A stretch of DNA of 64,000 nucleotides from CAWIVH01 sp963839475. Its GTDB lineage: Bacteria; Acidobacteriota; UBA6911. A program made the position numbers and the translations under genes. Positions 9,150 to 18,921 of this stretch are shown here, one piece after another. Where the stretch lies: positions 186,001 through 250,000 of the forward strand of contig CAWIVH010000021.1 in the NCBI GenBank assembly GCA_963839475.1, written 5' to 3'. Every line of letters starts with the position of its first letter. Positions within the stretch are counted from its first letter, which is position 1. The notes under the pieces were generated by a model. It had not been told where the DNA came from, searched no databases, and worked only from the letters and a program-made list of their open reading frames with translations.

Positions 9150-10073
9150 TCATAGCTTCGCAAGGAACTGTTCCAGCTCGGACGGCAACGGGCTATTGAA
9201 AGACATTTCCTCCTGCCTCAAAGGATGGGAAAAAGTCAAGCGGCAGGCATGGAGGAACATTCTGGGTGCCAGGCAGGACGATCTGCCGGACAACGAGTGG
9301 TTCCCTCCGTAAACCGGATCGCCGACGACCGGATGCCCCATTTGGGACAGGTGAACTCGGATCTGATGCGTCCTTCCGGTTTCGATCTGGATCCGCAGCA
9401 GGGTCCCTCCGACAAAGGAGCATTCCGTTTGATAATGAGTTACTGCTCTCCGCTTTCTCCTGGCCCTCACGGAAATTTTCTTCCGGTCGACAGGATCCCT
9501 TCCCAGATCCCTGTCGATTGTGCCGCTGTTTTGAGCCGGCACTCCGTGAACAAGCGCGAGATACTCCTTGTGCACCTTCCTCTCTTTGAACTGTTTCGAT
9601 AGCTCCCTGTGTGCCCGATGGTTTTTGGCTACCACCAGAAGACCGCTCGTGCCTTTGTCGAGCCTATGAACGATTCCGGGCCGGGCGGGATCGCCGGCTT
9701 CAATGGGGCCAAGATGGTAAAGCAGGGCGTTGACCAGGGTGCCGGAACGAACCCCGGCGCCTATGTGACATACCATTCCTGCCGGCTTGACCACGACGGC
9801 GATGTCGTTGTCTTCATAGAGAATGTCAACGGGGAGATCTTCTGGTTGTGGTCCGGCGGGCAGATCCTCGGGAATCTGGAGAGTGATGGCGTCGCCGTAT
9901 CTGGGAATATGGCCGGTTTTGACATGTTCTCCATTGACGCGCAACGACCCTTGCCGAATCCAGCTCTGGATCCTGGAGCGGCTTTCCCCCGGCAGTTGTG
10001 TGACCATGAACTGGTCCAGCCGGACCTTTCCAGCATCGGCAGGGAAGGTCCAATTGGCAGATTTCAGGGTCAA
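9150..10073 (-). CDS. RluA-family 23S rRNA pseudouridine synthase (RluD-like)
   Basis: Isomerises uridines in large-subunit rRNA. The 307-residue protein has an S4 RNA-binding domain (about 18-80) and the RluA catalytic domain with HRLDKGTSGLLVVAK, where Asp139 is the expected nucleophile. GRTHQIRVHLSQMGHPVVGD is the second family signature. RluD and RluC act on different uridines; the S4 domain and general layout favour RluD, but the exact site cannot be read from the sequence. Its start overlaps the lgt stop by four bases, so the two genes are probably co-translated. Confidence 0.92.
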   Translation of the reverse strand: MTLKSANWTFPADAGKVRLDQFMVTQLPGESRSRIQSWIRQGSLRVNGEHVKTGHIPRYGDAITLQIPEDLPAGPQPEDLPVDILYEDNDIAVVVKPAGMVCHIGAGVRSGTLVNALLYHLGPIEAGDPARPGIVHRLDKGTSGLLVVAKNHRAHRELSKQFKERKVHKEYLALVHGVPAQNSGTIDRDLGRDPVDRKKISVRARRKRRAVTHYQTECSFVGGTLLRIQIETGRTHQIRVHLSQMGHPVVGDPVYGGNHSLSGRSSCLAPRMFLHACRLTFSHPLRQEEMSFNSPLPSELEQFLAKL

Positions 10074-10864
10074 TTCGTGCCTGCCTCTTTTGTGTGCCGA
10101 TTCAGATAGTAGTAGGCGACTGCGGCTCCGAGAATGGTGAGGATTCCAATGAACTGAGATGTGGATAGGAGCCCGTTCGCGACAAAGCCGCGGTCATCGT
10201 CCCGGAAGAATTCGATAACGAACCGGAGGCCGGCGTAAAGGACGATGAATTCCAGGATGACCTGGCCCGTGAAATGTTTGCGCGAGAGCCTCCACATCAG
10301 GTAACCGAACAAGGCGAGCGAAGCCACGGATTCATAGATCTGCGTGGGGTGAAGACGGGTATTTAGCGGCACACCCACGTTGTCAAACGCGTATCGGCTG
10401 GTGAAGGTTATTCCCCAGGGTACTGAAGTGGGTTTACCGAAGCAGCAACCCGCGGAAAGGCACCCCAAACGGCCGATGGCCTGTCCGAGGGCGAGTCCCG
10501 GGGCGCAGAGGTCTGCTACTTTCCATGCCGGCAGGTTCGACTTCCTGAGATAGATGGCCGAAGCTGCCAGTGCCAGCAGCAAACCTCCATAATAGACCCC
10601 GGTGGATCGCAGGGTCGCGAGGGAGAAAATTTCCTTCGGATTCTGCGAATAGTAAGAAAAGTCTGAAAGGAAGAGCAGTATCTTGGCTCCTACCAACGCC
10701 GAAAAAATGATAATCAGCCCCATGTTCCAGATGGAATCCGGATTCAATCCCTCCTTGCGTGCGAGAGAGCTTGCCAGCCATATGCCGGCGATAAAAGCGA
10801 TCGCCAGCAGCAGACCGTAGGAATGGATCGTGATGGGGCCGATATCCAGGATCTTGGGATACAT
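10070..10864 (-). CDS. lgt: prolipoprotein diacylglyceryl transferase Lgt
   Basis: Transfers diacylglycerol from phosphatidylglycerol to the lipobox cysteine of prolipoproteins, the first step of lipoprotein maturation in the inner membrane. The 264 residues contain about seven membrane segments. The family signature GRLGCLSAGCCFGKPTSVPW is present, as are HPTQIYES and the C-terminal RFVIEFFRDD. It lies nine bases after the EF-G paralogue and overlaps the pseudouridine synthase gene. The same window encodes at least one apparent lipoprotein substrate (the M28 peptidase at 13209). Confidence 0.95.
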   Translation of the reverse strand: MYPKILDIGPITIHSYGLLLAIAFIAGIWLASSLARKEGLNPDSIWNMGLIIIFSALVGAKILLFLSDFSYYSQNPKEIFSLATLRSTGVYYGGLLLALAASAIYLRKSNLPAWKVADLCAPGLALGQAIGRLGCLSAGCCFGKPTSVPWGITFTSRYAFDNVGVPLNTRLHPTQIYESVASLALFGYLMWRLSRKHFTGQVILEFIVLYAGLRFVIEFFRDDDRGFVANGLLSTSQFIGILTILGAAVAYYYLNRHTKEAGTN

Positions 10865-10873
10865 AGATGACCG

Positions 10874-12970
10874 CTATTCTTCTTCTTCCTTTTTATGTTC
10901 CTTGTTCGACTCGTCGATGATCTTTTGTGCAACGTGAGCCGGAACCTCGTCGTAGTGGGAGAATTCCATATGATAACTCCCCCTCCCACCGGTTACTGAG
11001 GTTAAAACCGGCGAGTAGCTTACCATTTCGGACATGGGCACCTGCGCCTTGATGATCTGGATATCGCGCTTCATATCCATTCCCTGGAGGCGTCCTCTGC
11101 GGCTGGTCAGGTCTCCGGCCAAAGCGCCGGCATATTCCTGCGGCGCATAGATTTCCACGTTCATAATCGGCTCAAGCAGAACCGGGTGTGCCTGTTCCAT
11201 AGCTTTCTTGAAGGCGAGGCTTCCAGCGATCTTAAAGGCCATTTCGGACGAATCGACCGGATGATAGCTGCCGTCATAAACGATAACCCGGAAATCGACG
11301 ACCGGGTAGCCGGCAAGGTACCCACGGGCCGCGGATTCCACAATCCCTTTTTCAACGGCCGGTATGAAGTTGCGCGGGATGGACCCGCCGAAAATCTCAT
11401 CCACGAACTCAAATTTGCCGCCTCGGGGAAGCGGCTCCATCTTGATCCAGCAATCCCCGAATTGTCCGTGGCCGCCGGTCTGCTTTTTATGGCGGCCCTG
11501 CACGTCGGCTTTCCCGCGGATCGTTTCCCGGTAAGGGATTTTGGGAGTTTTCAAAAGGACCTCGACACCATACCGCTTCCGCAACTTGGCTACCGTGACT
11601 TCAACGTGAAGCTGGCCGGCGCCGGATAGGAGCAGCTGCTTGGTTTGCGGATCCCGATTGTACTTGATGGCTGCGTCTTCTTCGGTTATGCGCGCGAGGG
11701 CGTTGCTGATTTTATCTTCGTCGCCTCGGCTCTTGGGTTCGATGGCGAAGCTGATCGAGGGTTCTGCGATGCTGGCCGGCTGGAATGTGATGGGGCGGTT
11801 GGGATCGCACAGCGTGTCCCCGGTCTGTGTCTCCTTGAGCTTGGTTACGGCGAAGAAATCCCCGGCGTGAACTTCGCCGATGGGAAGCATGGTTTTGCCC
11901 TGGGGAATCTGCAGCGGGCCTACTTTTTCGGATTTGCCTTTGGTCTGGTTGTGATAGGTCGTGTCGGAGCGCATCACTCCCCCGTAAATCCGGATCAGGC
12001 TGATGCGGCCGGTAAAGGGATCGGCGACGGTCTTGAAGACATAGGCGGAATAGGGTTCCGCATCGCCGATCTTGCGCTCGACCTTTTCGCCGGTTTTTGG
12101 ATCGATCCCTTCAACCCTACCGACTTTCAAGGGCGAGGGCAGCAGGTCGAGGATGGCATCCATCAACTGAGCGATGCCCACATTCAAGCTTGCGCTGCCG
12201 CAAAGGACAGGGGTGATGCTGCGCTGGAAAACCGCCTGAGTCAGTCCTTCGATCAAATCCTCCGGTCCCAATGTTCCATCGTTGAAGAACTTTTCCATCA
12301 GCTGGTCGCTTCCTTCGGCAACCATTTCGATGAGCTTATCGCGCCGGCTGGTTACCTCATCCTGCAAATCCGCCGGGATCGGGATTTCCTGGAATTTGCT
12401 CGATCCATCACGAAGGTATTGGTAGGCTTTTTGCGTAACAATGTTAATGACCCCATTAAAGCTGCGCTCGGCGCCGATGGGAATTTGAATCGGAACGACC
12501 GACCTGCCGAAGGATTCCTCGAGGGAAGTCAGAGCACGTTCGAAGCTAGCGTTGTCCCGGTCCATCTTATTGACCAGAATCATGCGGGGCAAACCGAATT
12601 CATCGGAATATTCCCACACCTTTTCAGTCTGGACCTCGACGCCGGAAACGGCGTCCACCACGATCAAGGCCGAATCGGCGGCGCGAAGGGCCAGCCTCGT
12701 CTCCGCCAGGAAGGTGTGATATCCGGGCGTGTCGAGAATATTGATCTTTTTCTTATTCCATTCGCTGTGGGCGATCGCGCTGTTGATGCTAATCTTCCGT
12801 TCAATTTCTTCATCGTCCCAGTCGGTGACCGTGTTGCCGTCCTCGACCCGGGCCAACCGGTTGATCGCGCCCGCCGTAAACAACATCGCTGAAGTGAGAG
12901 ATGTTTTCCCGGATGCCCCGTGGCCGACTATGGCAATATTGCGGATGGCATCACTTTCATAAACCCTCAT
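10874..12970 (-). CDS. elongation factor G-like translational GTPase (EF-G paralogue)
   Basis: About 698 residues from an ATG at 12970 with AGGAG nine bases upstream. The G1 loop is GHGASGKTS rather than the AHIDAGKTT of canonical EF-G. G3 (DTPGYHTF) and G4 (NKMD) are intact, and domains II to V follow in the usual order, including GGHGQFGDCW in domain IV. The altered G1 places it in the EF-G-like paralogue group; in characterised members translocation or GTPase roles differ from the main EF-G. The specific role here cannot be inferred. The C-terminus is a charged lysine/glutamate tail (KEHKKEEEE). Confidence 0.9.
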   Translation of the reverse strand: MRVYESDAIRNIAIVGHGASGKTSLTSAMLFTAGAINRLARVEDGNTVTDWDDEEIERKISINSAIAHSEWNKKKINILDTPGYHTFLAETRLALRAADSALIVVDAVSGVEVQTEKVWEYSDEFGLPRMILVNKMDRDNASFERALTSLEESFGRSVVPIQIPIGAERSFNGVINIVTQKAYQYLRDGSSKFQEIPIPADLQDEVTSRRDKLIEMVAEGSDQLMEKFFNDGTLGPEDLIEGLTQAVFQRSITPVLCGSASLNVGIAQLMDAILDLLPSPLKVGRVEGIDPKTGEKVERKIGDAEPYSAYVFKTVADPFTGRISLIRIYGGVMRSDTTYHNQTKGKSEKVGPLQIPQGKTMLPIGEVHAGDFFAVTKLKETQTGDTLCDPNRPITFQPASIAEPSISFAIEPKSRGDEDKISNALARITEEDAAIKYNRDPQTKQLLLSGAGQLHVEVTVAKLRKRYGVEVLLKTPKIPYRETIRGKADVQGRHKKQTGGHGQFGDCWIKMEPLPRGGKFEFVDEIFGGSIPRNFIPAVEKGIVESAARGYLAGYPVVDFRVIVYDGSYHPVDSSEMAFKIAGSLAFKKAMEQAHPVLLEPIMNVEIYAPQEYAGALAGDLTSRRGRLQGMDMKRDIQIIKAQVPMSEMVSYSPVLTSVTGGRGSYHMEFSHYDEVPAHVAQKIIDESNKEHKKEEEE

Positions 12971-13208
12971 AAATAATGCTCCTTTCAGGATGGCTGGAAT
13001 CGCCGCAGAAAAAAGAAAAGATACTACCATAGTGAGCTCGGCGCAACATAACGTAACATTGCAAAATCGAATCGCTAAGCCCGTTATGGCCCGAAGGCCC
13101 GGGGACCACCGATCGCTGCGAGGTTATCCCCGTATTAGCACAGGCGGATAGGCCGGTGATCGGATTCGCGCTATACTGTGCGGGAATATCGCCCTTTCGG
13201 GAGGACTC

Positions 13209-14111
13209 ATGCGGGTCAAAGCGGCCTTGGGCTTTTCGGTGCTCTTCTTTTTTTCCGCCTGTGTCTCATCGCCCACAGCGGAAGTTCAGGCCGTCAGCGG
13301 TGCAAAAGCCATGGATTTTACCAGGGCCCAGGTTGAATTCGGGCCGCGCCCGCCCGGTTCTGAAGCGCTCGAGAAATGCCGTTCCTACCTCATCCGGCAG
13401 TTGGAGGGATTCGGCTATCAGGTGGAGCGCGATGCTTTCGAGGCGCAGACGCCTTACGGACCCAAGCGAATGGTCAATTTGATCGCGCGCATGGGTCATG
13501 GTGACCGGCCGGCAATCGCCCTGGCATCCCACTACGACACGAAACTAATGGAAGGGAAGCATTTCGTCGGTGCCAACGACGGCGGGTCCAGCACGGGGCT
13601 GCTGCTGGAACTCGCGCGGGTGCTGGCTACGCGAAAGGATAAGCTGGATTACTGGTTCGTGTTCCTGGACGGCGAGGAAGCCTTCATCGAATGGAGCACG
13701 CTCGACAGCACCTATGGGAGCCGGCACCTGGCGCGAAGGTGGAAAAGTGAAGGAATTGCCCAGCGCATCCGGGCTCTGATCCTGCTCGACATGATTGGAG
13801 ACAAGGATCTGGCCTTGATCCGGGAGACGCATTCCAGCCCATGGCTACGCTCCTTGGCGATCGAGGCCGCGAACAAAGCCGGCCTGAGCGATATCTTCAC
13901 CAGGTATGAATCAGCCATCGAGGATGACCACATTCCTTTCCTGGATGCTGGAATCCCGTCCCTCGATCTGATCGACCTTGACTACGGACCTGGCAACAGC
14001 TTCTGGCATACGGACGCCGATACGCTGGACAAGCTGAGCCCGGAAAGCCTGGAAAAGACCGGTCGGCTGGTCCTCACGCTTCTGCAGCTGATTCAACAGA
14101 AGGAAGGGTAG
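13209..14111 (+). CDS. M28-family metallopeptidase, glutaminyl cyclase-like lipoprotein
   Basis: 300 residues with a short signal and Cys18 in a lipobox-like FFSAC, so probably lipid-anchored. The M28 zinc residues are recognisable: SHYDTK, GANDGGSS, DGEEAF, DMIGDKD and the late FWHTDADT. The sequence resembles the glutaminyl-peptide cyclotransferase/aminopeptidase subgroup, which either releases N-terminal residues or forms N-terminal pyroglutamate; I cannot separate these. The start has GGAGG just upstream. It converges on topA with only 14 bases between stop codons. Confidence 0.88.
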   Translation: MRVKAALGFSVLFFFSACVSSPTAEVQAVSGAKAMDFTRAQVEFGPRPPGSEALEKCRSYLIRQLEGFGYQVERDAFEAQTPYGPKRMVNLIARMGHGDRPAIALASHYDTKLMEGKHFVGANDGGSSTGLLLELARVLATRKDKLDYWFVFLDGEEAFIEWSTLDSTYGSRHLARRWKSEGIAQRIRALILLDMIGDKDLALIRETHSSPWLRSLAIEAANKAGLSDIFTRYESAIEDDHIPFLDAGIPSLDLIDLDYGPGNSFWHTDADTLDKLSPESLEKTGRLVLTLLQLIQQKEG

Positions 14112-14125
14112 GCGACGGCCTGGTG

Positions 14126-16546
14126 CTACTCCTGGGAAATTGATTCCTTGAATCCGCATCCCTCGGTATGGCAGCTACGCACCGTGCCGGCCCGCTTTGT
14201 GGTTTTAACCAGCGTGAAGGCGGCGTTGCACTCGGGACAGGGGTCTGCTACCGGCCGGCTCCAAAGCACAAATTCGCAATTGGGGTACTCGGAGCAGCCG
14301 AAAAAGGTTTTGCCGCGACGGGACTTTCTCTCAATGATTTCGCCGCTGCAGCCTTGCCTGGGACATTGAACTCCTGTGGTTTTGTGTTTGATGTATTTGC
14401 ATTCCGGGTAGGAACTGCAGGCGGTATACTCCCCGAACCGGCCGTGCTTGATCGCGAGATTCTTTCCGCACAGCGGGCAGGATTCGGGTAACGGGATGTC
14501 CTGCTTTACCTGCATGGAGTTCTGAGATTTGACGATCTTCTTGGTGTTCCTGCAATCGGGGTAGCCAGAGCAGGCCATGAATTCGCCAAACCGGCCGCGC
14601 TTCAGCACCATCGGCTTGCCGCATTTTTCACAGGCCAGCTCTTCCAATTCCGGCTGGGGTTCCGATTCCGCGCCGTTCAGTTTCGGCAGCTCTCTGGTAT
14701 TTTTGCATTCAGGATACGAAGAGCAGGCAATAAAACGTCCGAATTTGCCCCACTTGATGACCATCTTGCTGCCGCACTTGTCGCAGATCTCATCCGTCGG
14801 GATTTCCTCGGTTTTAAGATCCCGCATCTCCTTTCCTGCCGTTTCCAGGCGTTTTGCGAACCTGGAGTAGAATTCACGCAGGGAATCCTTCCAGTTTTCA
14901 CGTCCGCTTTCGATCCTGTCGAGGTGATCTTCCATGCGGGCCGTGTATTCATAATCGAAAATATCCTGGAAGCTCTGGACCAGCAGGTCCACGACTACCT
15001 CACCGGTTTCCGACGGGTAGAATTTGCCTTCATTCTTGATCACATATTCGCGATCCTGGATGGTGGTGAGAATAGAGGCATAGGTGCTTGGGCGGCCGAT
15101 GCCGCGAGCTTCGAGGGCTTTGACGAGGCTCGCTTCGTTGTACCGCGGTGGAGGTTGGGTAAAGTGCTGCGAGGGCATAATTTCTTTTACCTGCAACACC
15201 TCCTCTTCTCTGAGCTCGGGAAGGGCTCCTTCCTGCTCGGCTGCATCGCCGTTTTGCCGGTCCTCAGGCTTTTCCTCATGGTAAACGTTCAGGAATCCCG
15301 CGAATTTCAGAATGGACCCGGTGCACTTGAATTCCACCCGGCCGGCTTCGATCGTCACGTCGGTCTGATCGAAAATTGCCGGATTCATTTGAGAAGCGAC
15401 GAATCGCTGCCAAATAAGGGTATAAAGCCTCAGCAGGTCCGGTTCGAGAACGGATTGCAGGCTTTCCGGGGTTCGCTGGACCGAGGTCGGTCGTATGGCT
15501 TCATGGGCTTCCTGGGCGGTTTTCTTGGACTTGTAATAGATCGGGTGATGGGGGAGGAACGGCTCGCCGAATTTCTCCGCGATGTGGGCCCGCACTTCGT
15601 GCAGAGCGGATTCAGATGACCGGGTCGAGTCGGTCCTCATATAGGTTATCAAGCCGACTGAACCCTCATCTCCCACCTCCATCCCTTCATACAACCGCTG
15701 CGCCAAAAGCATGGTTTTCTTGACCGAAAACGAAAGTTTTCGCGCTGCTTCCTGCTGCAGTTTGCTGGTGATGAACGGCGGCAGCGGATATCGCTTTTTT
15801 TCCCTTCGATGAATCTTGCGCGTCACAAAGGAAGCGGATTTCAATTCCTCGACAAGCCCCCGAGCTGTCTCTCCATCGGCTACGGCCCATTTCTTGCCGT
15901 CAAGAGTTGCGGCCTTGGCATTGAACTCGGGGGGGAGTGCCGCGGCTAGGCGCGCCGCCAGGTTCCAATACTCGTCAGATTTGAATGCCCGTATTTCCTT
16001 CTCTCGTTCCACGATCATGCGGAGAGCGACGGTCTGGACTCTCCCAGCCGAGAGGCCGCGGCGCACCTTGTCCCAGAGCAATGGGCTGATTTTGTATCCG
16101 ACAAGGCGATCGAGAATTCGCCGCGTCTGCTGCGCGTCCACTTTATGTTCGTTAATACGACCAGGCCGTTGAAAGGCCTCCTGTATGGCGTTTTTGGTGA
16201 TCTCGTGGAACAGGACGCGATATATGTTTTTGCCTTTGCCCCCCAGCTCCTCAGCCAGGTGCTGGCAAATCGCCTCTCCCTCACGATCAGGGTCCGCTGC
16301 CAGGTAAATGTCGCTCACATCTTTACCCGCGGCGCGCAACTCTTTTACTACCTTTTTCTTGGAGGGAATGACACCATAGTCCGACTTGAAGTCGTCGTCC
16401 GGGTACACGCCCAGCTTGCTCTTTGGCAGATCCTTGATATGACCAACCGATGCTTTGACCGTAAATCCCCGGCCAAGGTATTTGCTGATGGTTTTGGCCT
16501 TGGCTGGTGACTCTACAACGACAAGCGCCTTTGTGCTCGATTTCAT
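14126..16546 (-). CDS. topA: DNA topoisomerase I with five zinc-ribbon units
   Basis: Relaxes negative supercoils by single-strand cleavage. The TOPRIM start ALVVVESPAKAKT and acidic ADPDREGEAI are followed by the cleavage Tyr in GLITYMRTDSTR. The C-terminus holds four clear C4 ribbons (CDKCGSKM, CEKCGKPM, CPLCGKNL, CPRQGCSGE) and a fifth, more divergent one (CPECNAAF...CHTEGC). The ATG at 16546 gives MKSSTKALVVVESPAKAKT and 806 residues; upstream in-frame codons exist but would add sequence outside the family. No strong ribosome site is visible. It lies next to dprA, a common pairing in bacteria. Confidence 0.95.
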   Translation of the reverse strand: MKSSTKALVVVESPAKAKTISKYLGRGFTVKASVGHIKDLPKSKLGVYPDDDFKSDYGVIPSKKKVVKELRAAGKDVSDIYLAADPDREGEAICQHLAEELGGKGKNIYRVLFHEITKNAIQEAFQRPGRINEHKVDAQQTRRILDRLVGYKISPLLWDKVRRGLSAGRVQTVALRMIVEREKEIRAFKSDEYWNLAARLAAALPPEFNAKAATLDGKKWAVADGETARGLVEELKSASFVTRKIHRREKKRYPLPPFITSKLQQEAARKLSFSVKKTMLLAQRLYEGMEVGDEGSVGLITYMRTDSTRSSESALHEVRAHIAEKFGEPFLPHHPIYYKSKKTAQEAHEAIRPTSVQRTPESLQSVLEPDLLRLYTLIWQRFVASQMNPAIFDQTDVTIEAGRVEFKCTGSILKFAGFLNVYHEEKPEDRQNGDAAEQEGALPELREEEVLQVKEIMPSQHFTQPPPRYNEASLVKALEARGIGRPSTYASILTTIQDREYVIKNEGKFYPSETGEVVVDLLVQSFQDIFDYEYTARMEDHLDRIESGRENWKDSLREFYSRFAKRLETAGKEMRDLKTEEIPTDEICDKCGSKMVIKWGKFGRFIACSSYPECKNTRELPKLNGAESEPQPELEELACEKCGKPMVLKRGRFGEFMACSGYPDCRNTKKIVKSQNSMQVKQDIPLPESCPLCGKNLAIKHGRFGEYTACSSYPECKYIKHKTTGVQCPRQGCSGEIIERKSRRGKTFFGCSEYPNCEFVLWSRPVADPCPECNAAFTLVKTTKRAGTVRSCHTEGCGFKESISQE

Positions 16547-16706
16547 ATTTGAGTTGACGGTTACCGCCCCTCCTATACTCCATGCGGCTGCCGGGGTGTC
16601 ATGGGAAGGGTTCCCCATGGTTTTTCGGATCTTGCATCCACAACCACCCGGACTTGCCGCCAGAGGGAGCAAACTATACCTGGGATTTCAAGAAATCCAA
16701 GTCAAA

Positions 16707-17861
16707 TTATCGCTGAGGCCGGATCAGCCTGACGTATAAGTTCCCTGGGATCTGACGGATCCATCCGTGCATCTCCAAATCAGTCAATAAGTTACAAAGC
16801 TCGGAGATTTCGAGGCCAGATTGTAGAAAGACTCTGTCGAATTGAATGGCACAATCCGTCGGGATTAACTCAAGGATATGCTTTTCCTCATCCGATAGCA
16901 TGCCCAATTCGCTCGCCGGTTCCGAAAGCGTCAATTCACGTACGAGTATTTCAGTGCGGATCTCCGCCGGCAGCTCTTCTATAATGTCACGCCAGGACTG
17001 GACCAGTTTTGCGCCCTGTTTAATGAGAAAATTCGGACCGAAGCTCTGGGGGGAGGTGAGGTTGCCCGGGATCGCGAAAACCTCACGGTTTTGCTCCAGG
17101 GCTAACCGGGCCGTAATCAGCGACCCGCTGTATTCGCTTGCCTCTATGATGAGAGTTCCCTGCGCCAATCCGCTTATGATTCGGTTGCGCACTGGAAAGT
17201 TCTGGGGGGTGGGAGCAGTGCCCGGCGGGAATTCTGACACGAGGAGGCCTTGATCCATGATCTGCTTTGCCATCTGCTGGTGCTCCCGCGGATAGATAAT
17301 ATCCACACCACATCCGAAGACTGCGATGGTTTTTCCATTTGCCTTGAGACAGCCCCGATGTGCCGCCCCATCGATTCCACGCGCCATGCCGCTTATAATG
17401 CAGATGCCCCGGGCAGCCAGATCTGCAGCCAATCCCTCGGTCAGTTGTAGTCCATAAAAGGTAGGCCGGCGGGTGCCGACTATCGCCACAGCCGGAGCTG
17501 CCAGCGCCTTCAGATTCCCCCTGAGATACAGCACAAGCGGTGGATCATGAATTTCGCTCAGCAACGGCGGATAGGAGCCCTTCCGAAGCACTAGGATGCT
17601 GCATCCTTCACGTTGTGCCCAGTCAAAAATCTCTTCTGCCATGTCACGATACCTTCGTGACTCCAGCAGGGAAGCCGGCTCAGGCGGGATCCCCATTCCG
17701 ATCAGCTGGTTGCGGGTCATCTCAAATGGCTCGGCCAGCGATTTGCAGATGGACTGCATTCTCGCCTGGCTCTGGGTTCCCACGCCTGGCACCAAGGTGA
17801 TTTCAATGGCACACAGAGTCTCTTCCTCTTCCGCAGCCGCCTGCCGTATGTCCTCCCCCAT
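16707..17861 (-). CDS. dprA: DNA-processing protein DprA
   Basis: DprA loads RecA on incoming single-stranded DNA during natural transformation. The 384 residues contain an N-terminal helical (SAM-like) region, then the Rossmann fold with VAIVGTRRPTFYG, GMARGIDGAAHRG, SEFPPGTAPTPQNFPVRNR and GSLITARLALEQNREVFAIPG, all family signatures. The C-terminal winged-helix domain (about 300-380) is present. It is followed by topA after about 160 bases. No other competence gene is in the window, so transformability is not established. Confidence 0.95.
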   Translation of the reverse strand: MGEDIRQAAAEEEETLCAIEITLVPGVGTQSQARMQSICKSLAEPFEMTRNQLIGMGIPPEPASLLESRRYRDMAEEIFDWAQREGCSILVLRKGSYPPLLSEIHDPPLVLYLRGNLKALAAPAVAIVGTRRPTFYGLQLTEGLAADLAARGICIISGMARGIDGAAHRGCLKANGKTIAVFGCGVDIIYPREHQQMAKQIMDQGLLVSEFPPGTAPTPQNFPVRNRIISGLAQGTLIIEASEYSGSLITARLALEQNREVFAIPGNLTSPQSFGPNFLIKQGAKLVQSWRDIIEELPAEIRTEILVRELTLSEPASELGMLSDEEKHILELIPTDCAIQFDRVFLQSGLEISELCNLLTDLEMHGWIRQIPGNLYVRLIRPQR

Positions 17862-18084
17862 GTTTCGGTTCCTTTTGCTCGTTTTTGGCCGTTTTAAATC
17901 GCCCGGTTCACGGATACATTATCAATGCCCAATTCCGAGCGCGTTCATTCGCCTTTCCATAAAATTCTGCAAAAACAATGGATTAGGGCACTGAGGTTTT
18001 TTTGGTGCCACGTTTGCTATAAACTCCTCTTGTATATTTCGCGAAGGAATGGGTTATTTCAGAAATAGAGAGAGGTATACGGGA

Positions 18085-18921
18085 TTGAAGATCAGAATTT
18101 CTCTTGTGGACTTCCTGAATGCCGCGCCGTTGGGGTGGTCGTTTGGGCATGGCCCGCATCGCGATTTATTTGAAGTGGTTCCATCCACGCCCGCCGGTTG
18201 CGCGGACCAGTTGGCCTCGGGTCGGGTCGATATCGGCATCATCCCAAGTATTGAATATCAGCGTATTCCCGGCCTGCAAATCATACCCGGGATCGGGATT
18301 GCCTCCTCAAGCCGGGTTCGCAGTGTGATCCTGATCCGAAAAAAGAACGCGCCCATTCACTCGGTGGCCTTGGATACCAGTTCCCGCACCTCTGCGGCAT
18401 TGATCCAGATCCTGCTGCATAATCGATTCGGGCTCGCCCCGAAATACCTCGATCAACCCCCGGTTCCGGTCGAAATGCTGGATAAATGCGATGCCGCACT
18501 CGTGATCGGCGACCGGGCCTTGCAGTTGAAGACCGATGGCTATGAGGTCATGGATCTGGCCGAAGAGTGGGTGAAATGGCAGCGCCTGCCATTTGTGTTT
18601 GCAGTGTGGGCCTGTCGAGCCGGCGGTGGCCTGCCCGCCGGCATCGTAAGAATGTTTCACGAAGCTCTGGATTGGGGCTTGACGGCGCGCGACGAGATAG
18701 TAGCGAGTTTCTCCCAGCGCCTGAATCTGCCGGTGTCCTTTCTGAAGGAATACCTTATTCATAATATCGATTATCGATTGGGCGAAAGTTATTGGCGGGG
18801 ATTGGAGAGATTCTATCAGCTTTCCTATGCCGCCGGGCTGATTCCGGGGCTGAAAGCCATTCGCTACGCTGACGATGTTCAAGTGGAAGAGGAATCGCCT
18901 TCCAGTTCGATATTCCAGTAG
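18085..18921 (+). CDS. mqnA: chorismate dehydratase MqnA (futalosine menaquinone pathway)
   Basis: MqnA dehydrates chorismate to 3-enolpyruvylbenzoate, the first step of the futalosine route to menaquinone. The 278-residue form begins at a TTG (18085), giving KIRISLVDFLNAAPLGWSF as in the family, and is preceded by AGAGAGG nine bases upstream. An ATG at 18049 would add twelve residues. The periplasmic-binding-protein-like fold shows GRVDIGIIPSIEYQ and ALVIGDRAL. This implies a respiratory chain using menaquinone, in keeping with the nuo genes downstream. Its 3' end overlaps the convergent HNH gene by 43 bases. Confidence 0.93.
   Translation: MKIRISLVDFLNAAPLGWSFGHGPHRDLFEVVPSTPAGCADQLASGRVDIGIIPSIEYQRIPGLQIIPGIGIASSSRVRSVILIRKKNAPIHSVALDTSSRTSAALIQILLHNRFGLAPKYLDQPPVPVEMLDKCDAALVIGDRALQLKTDGYEVMDLAEEWVKWQRLPFVFAVWACRAGGGLPAGIVRMFHEALDWGLTARDEIVASFSQRLNLPVSFLKEYLIHNIDYRLGESYWRGLERFYQLSYAAGLIPGLKAIRYADDVQVEEESPSSSIFQ

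Noticed and set aside
11645..12892. Long open frame on the plus strand opposite the EF-G paralogue
   Set aside because: It mirrors the codon pattern of the real gene and has no recognisable protein sequence.
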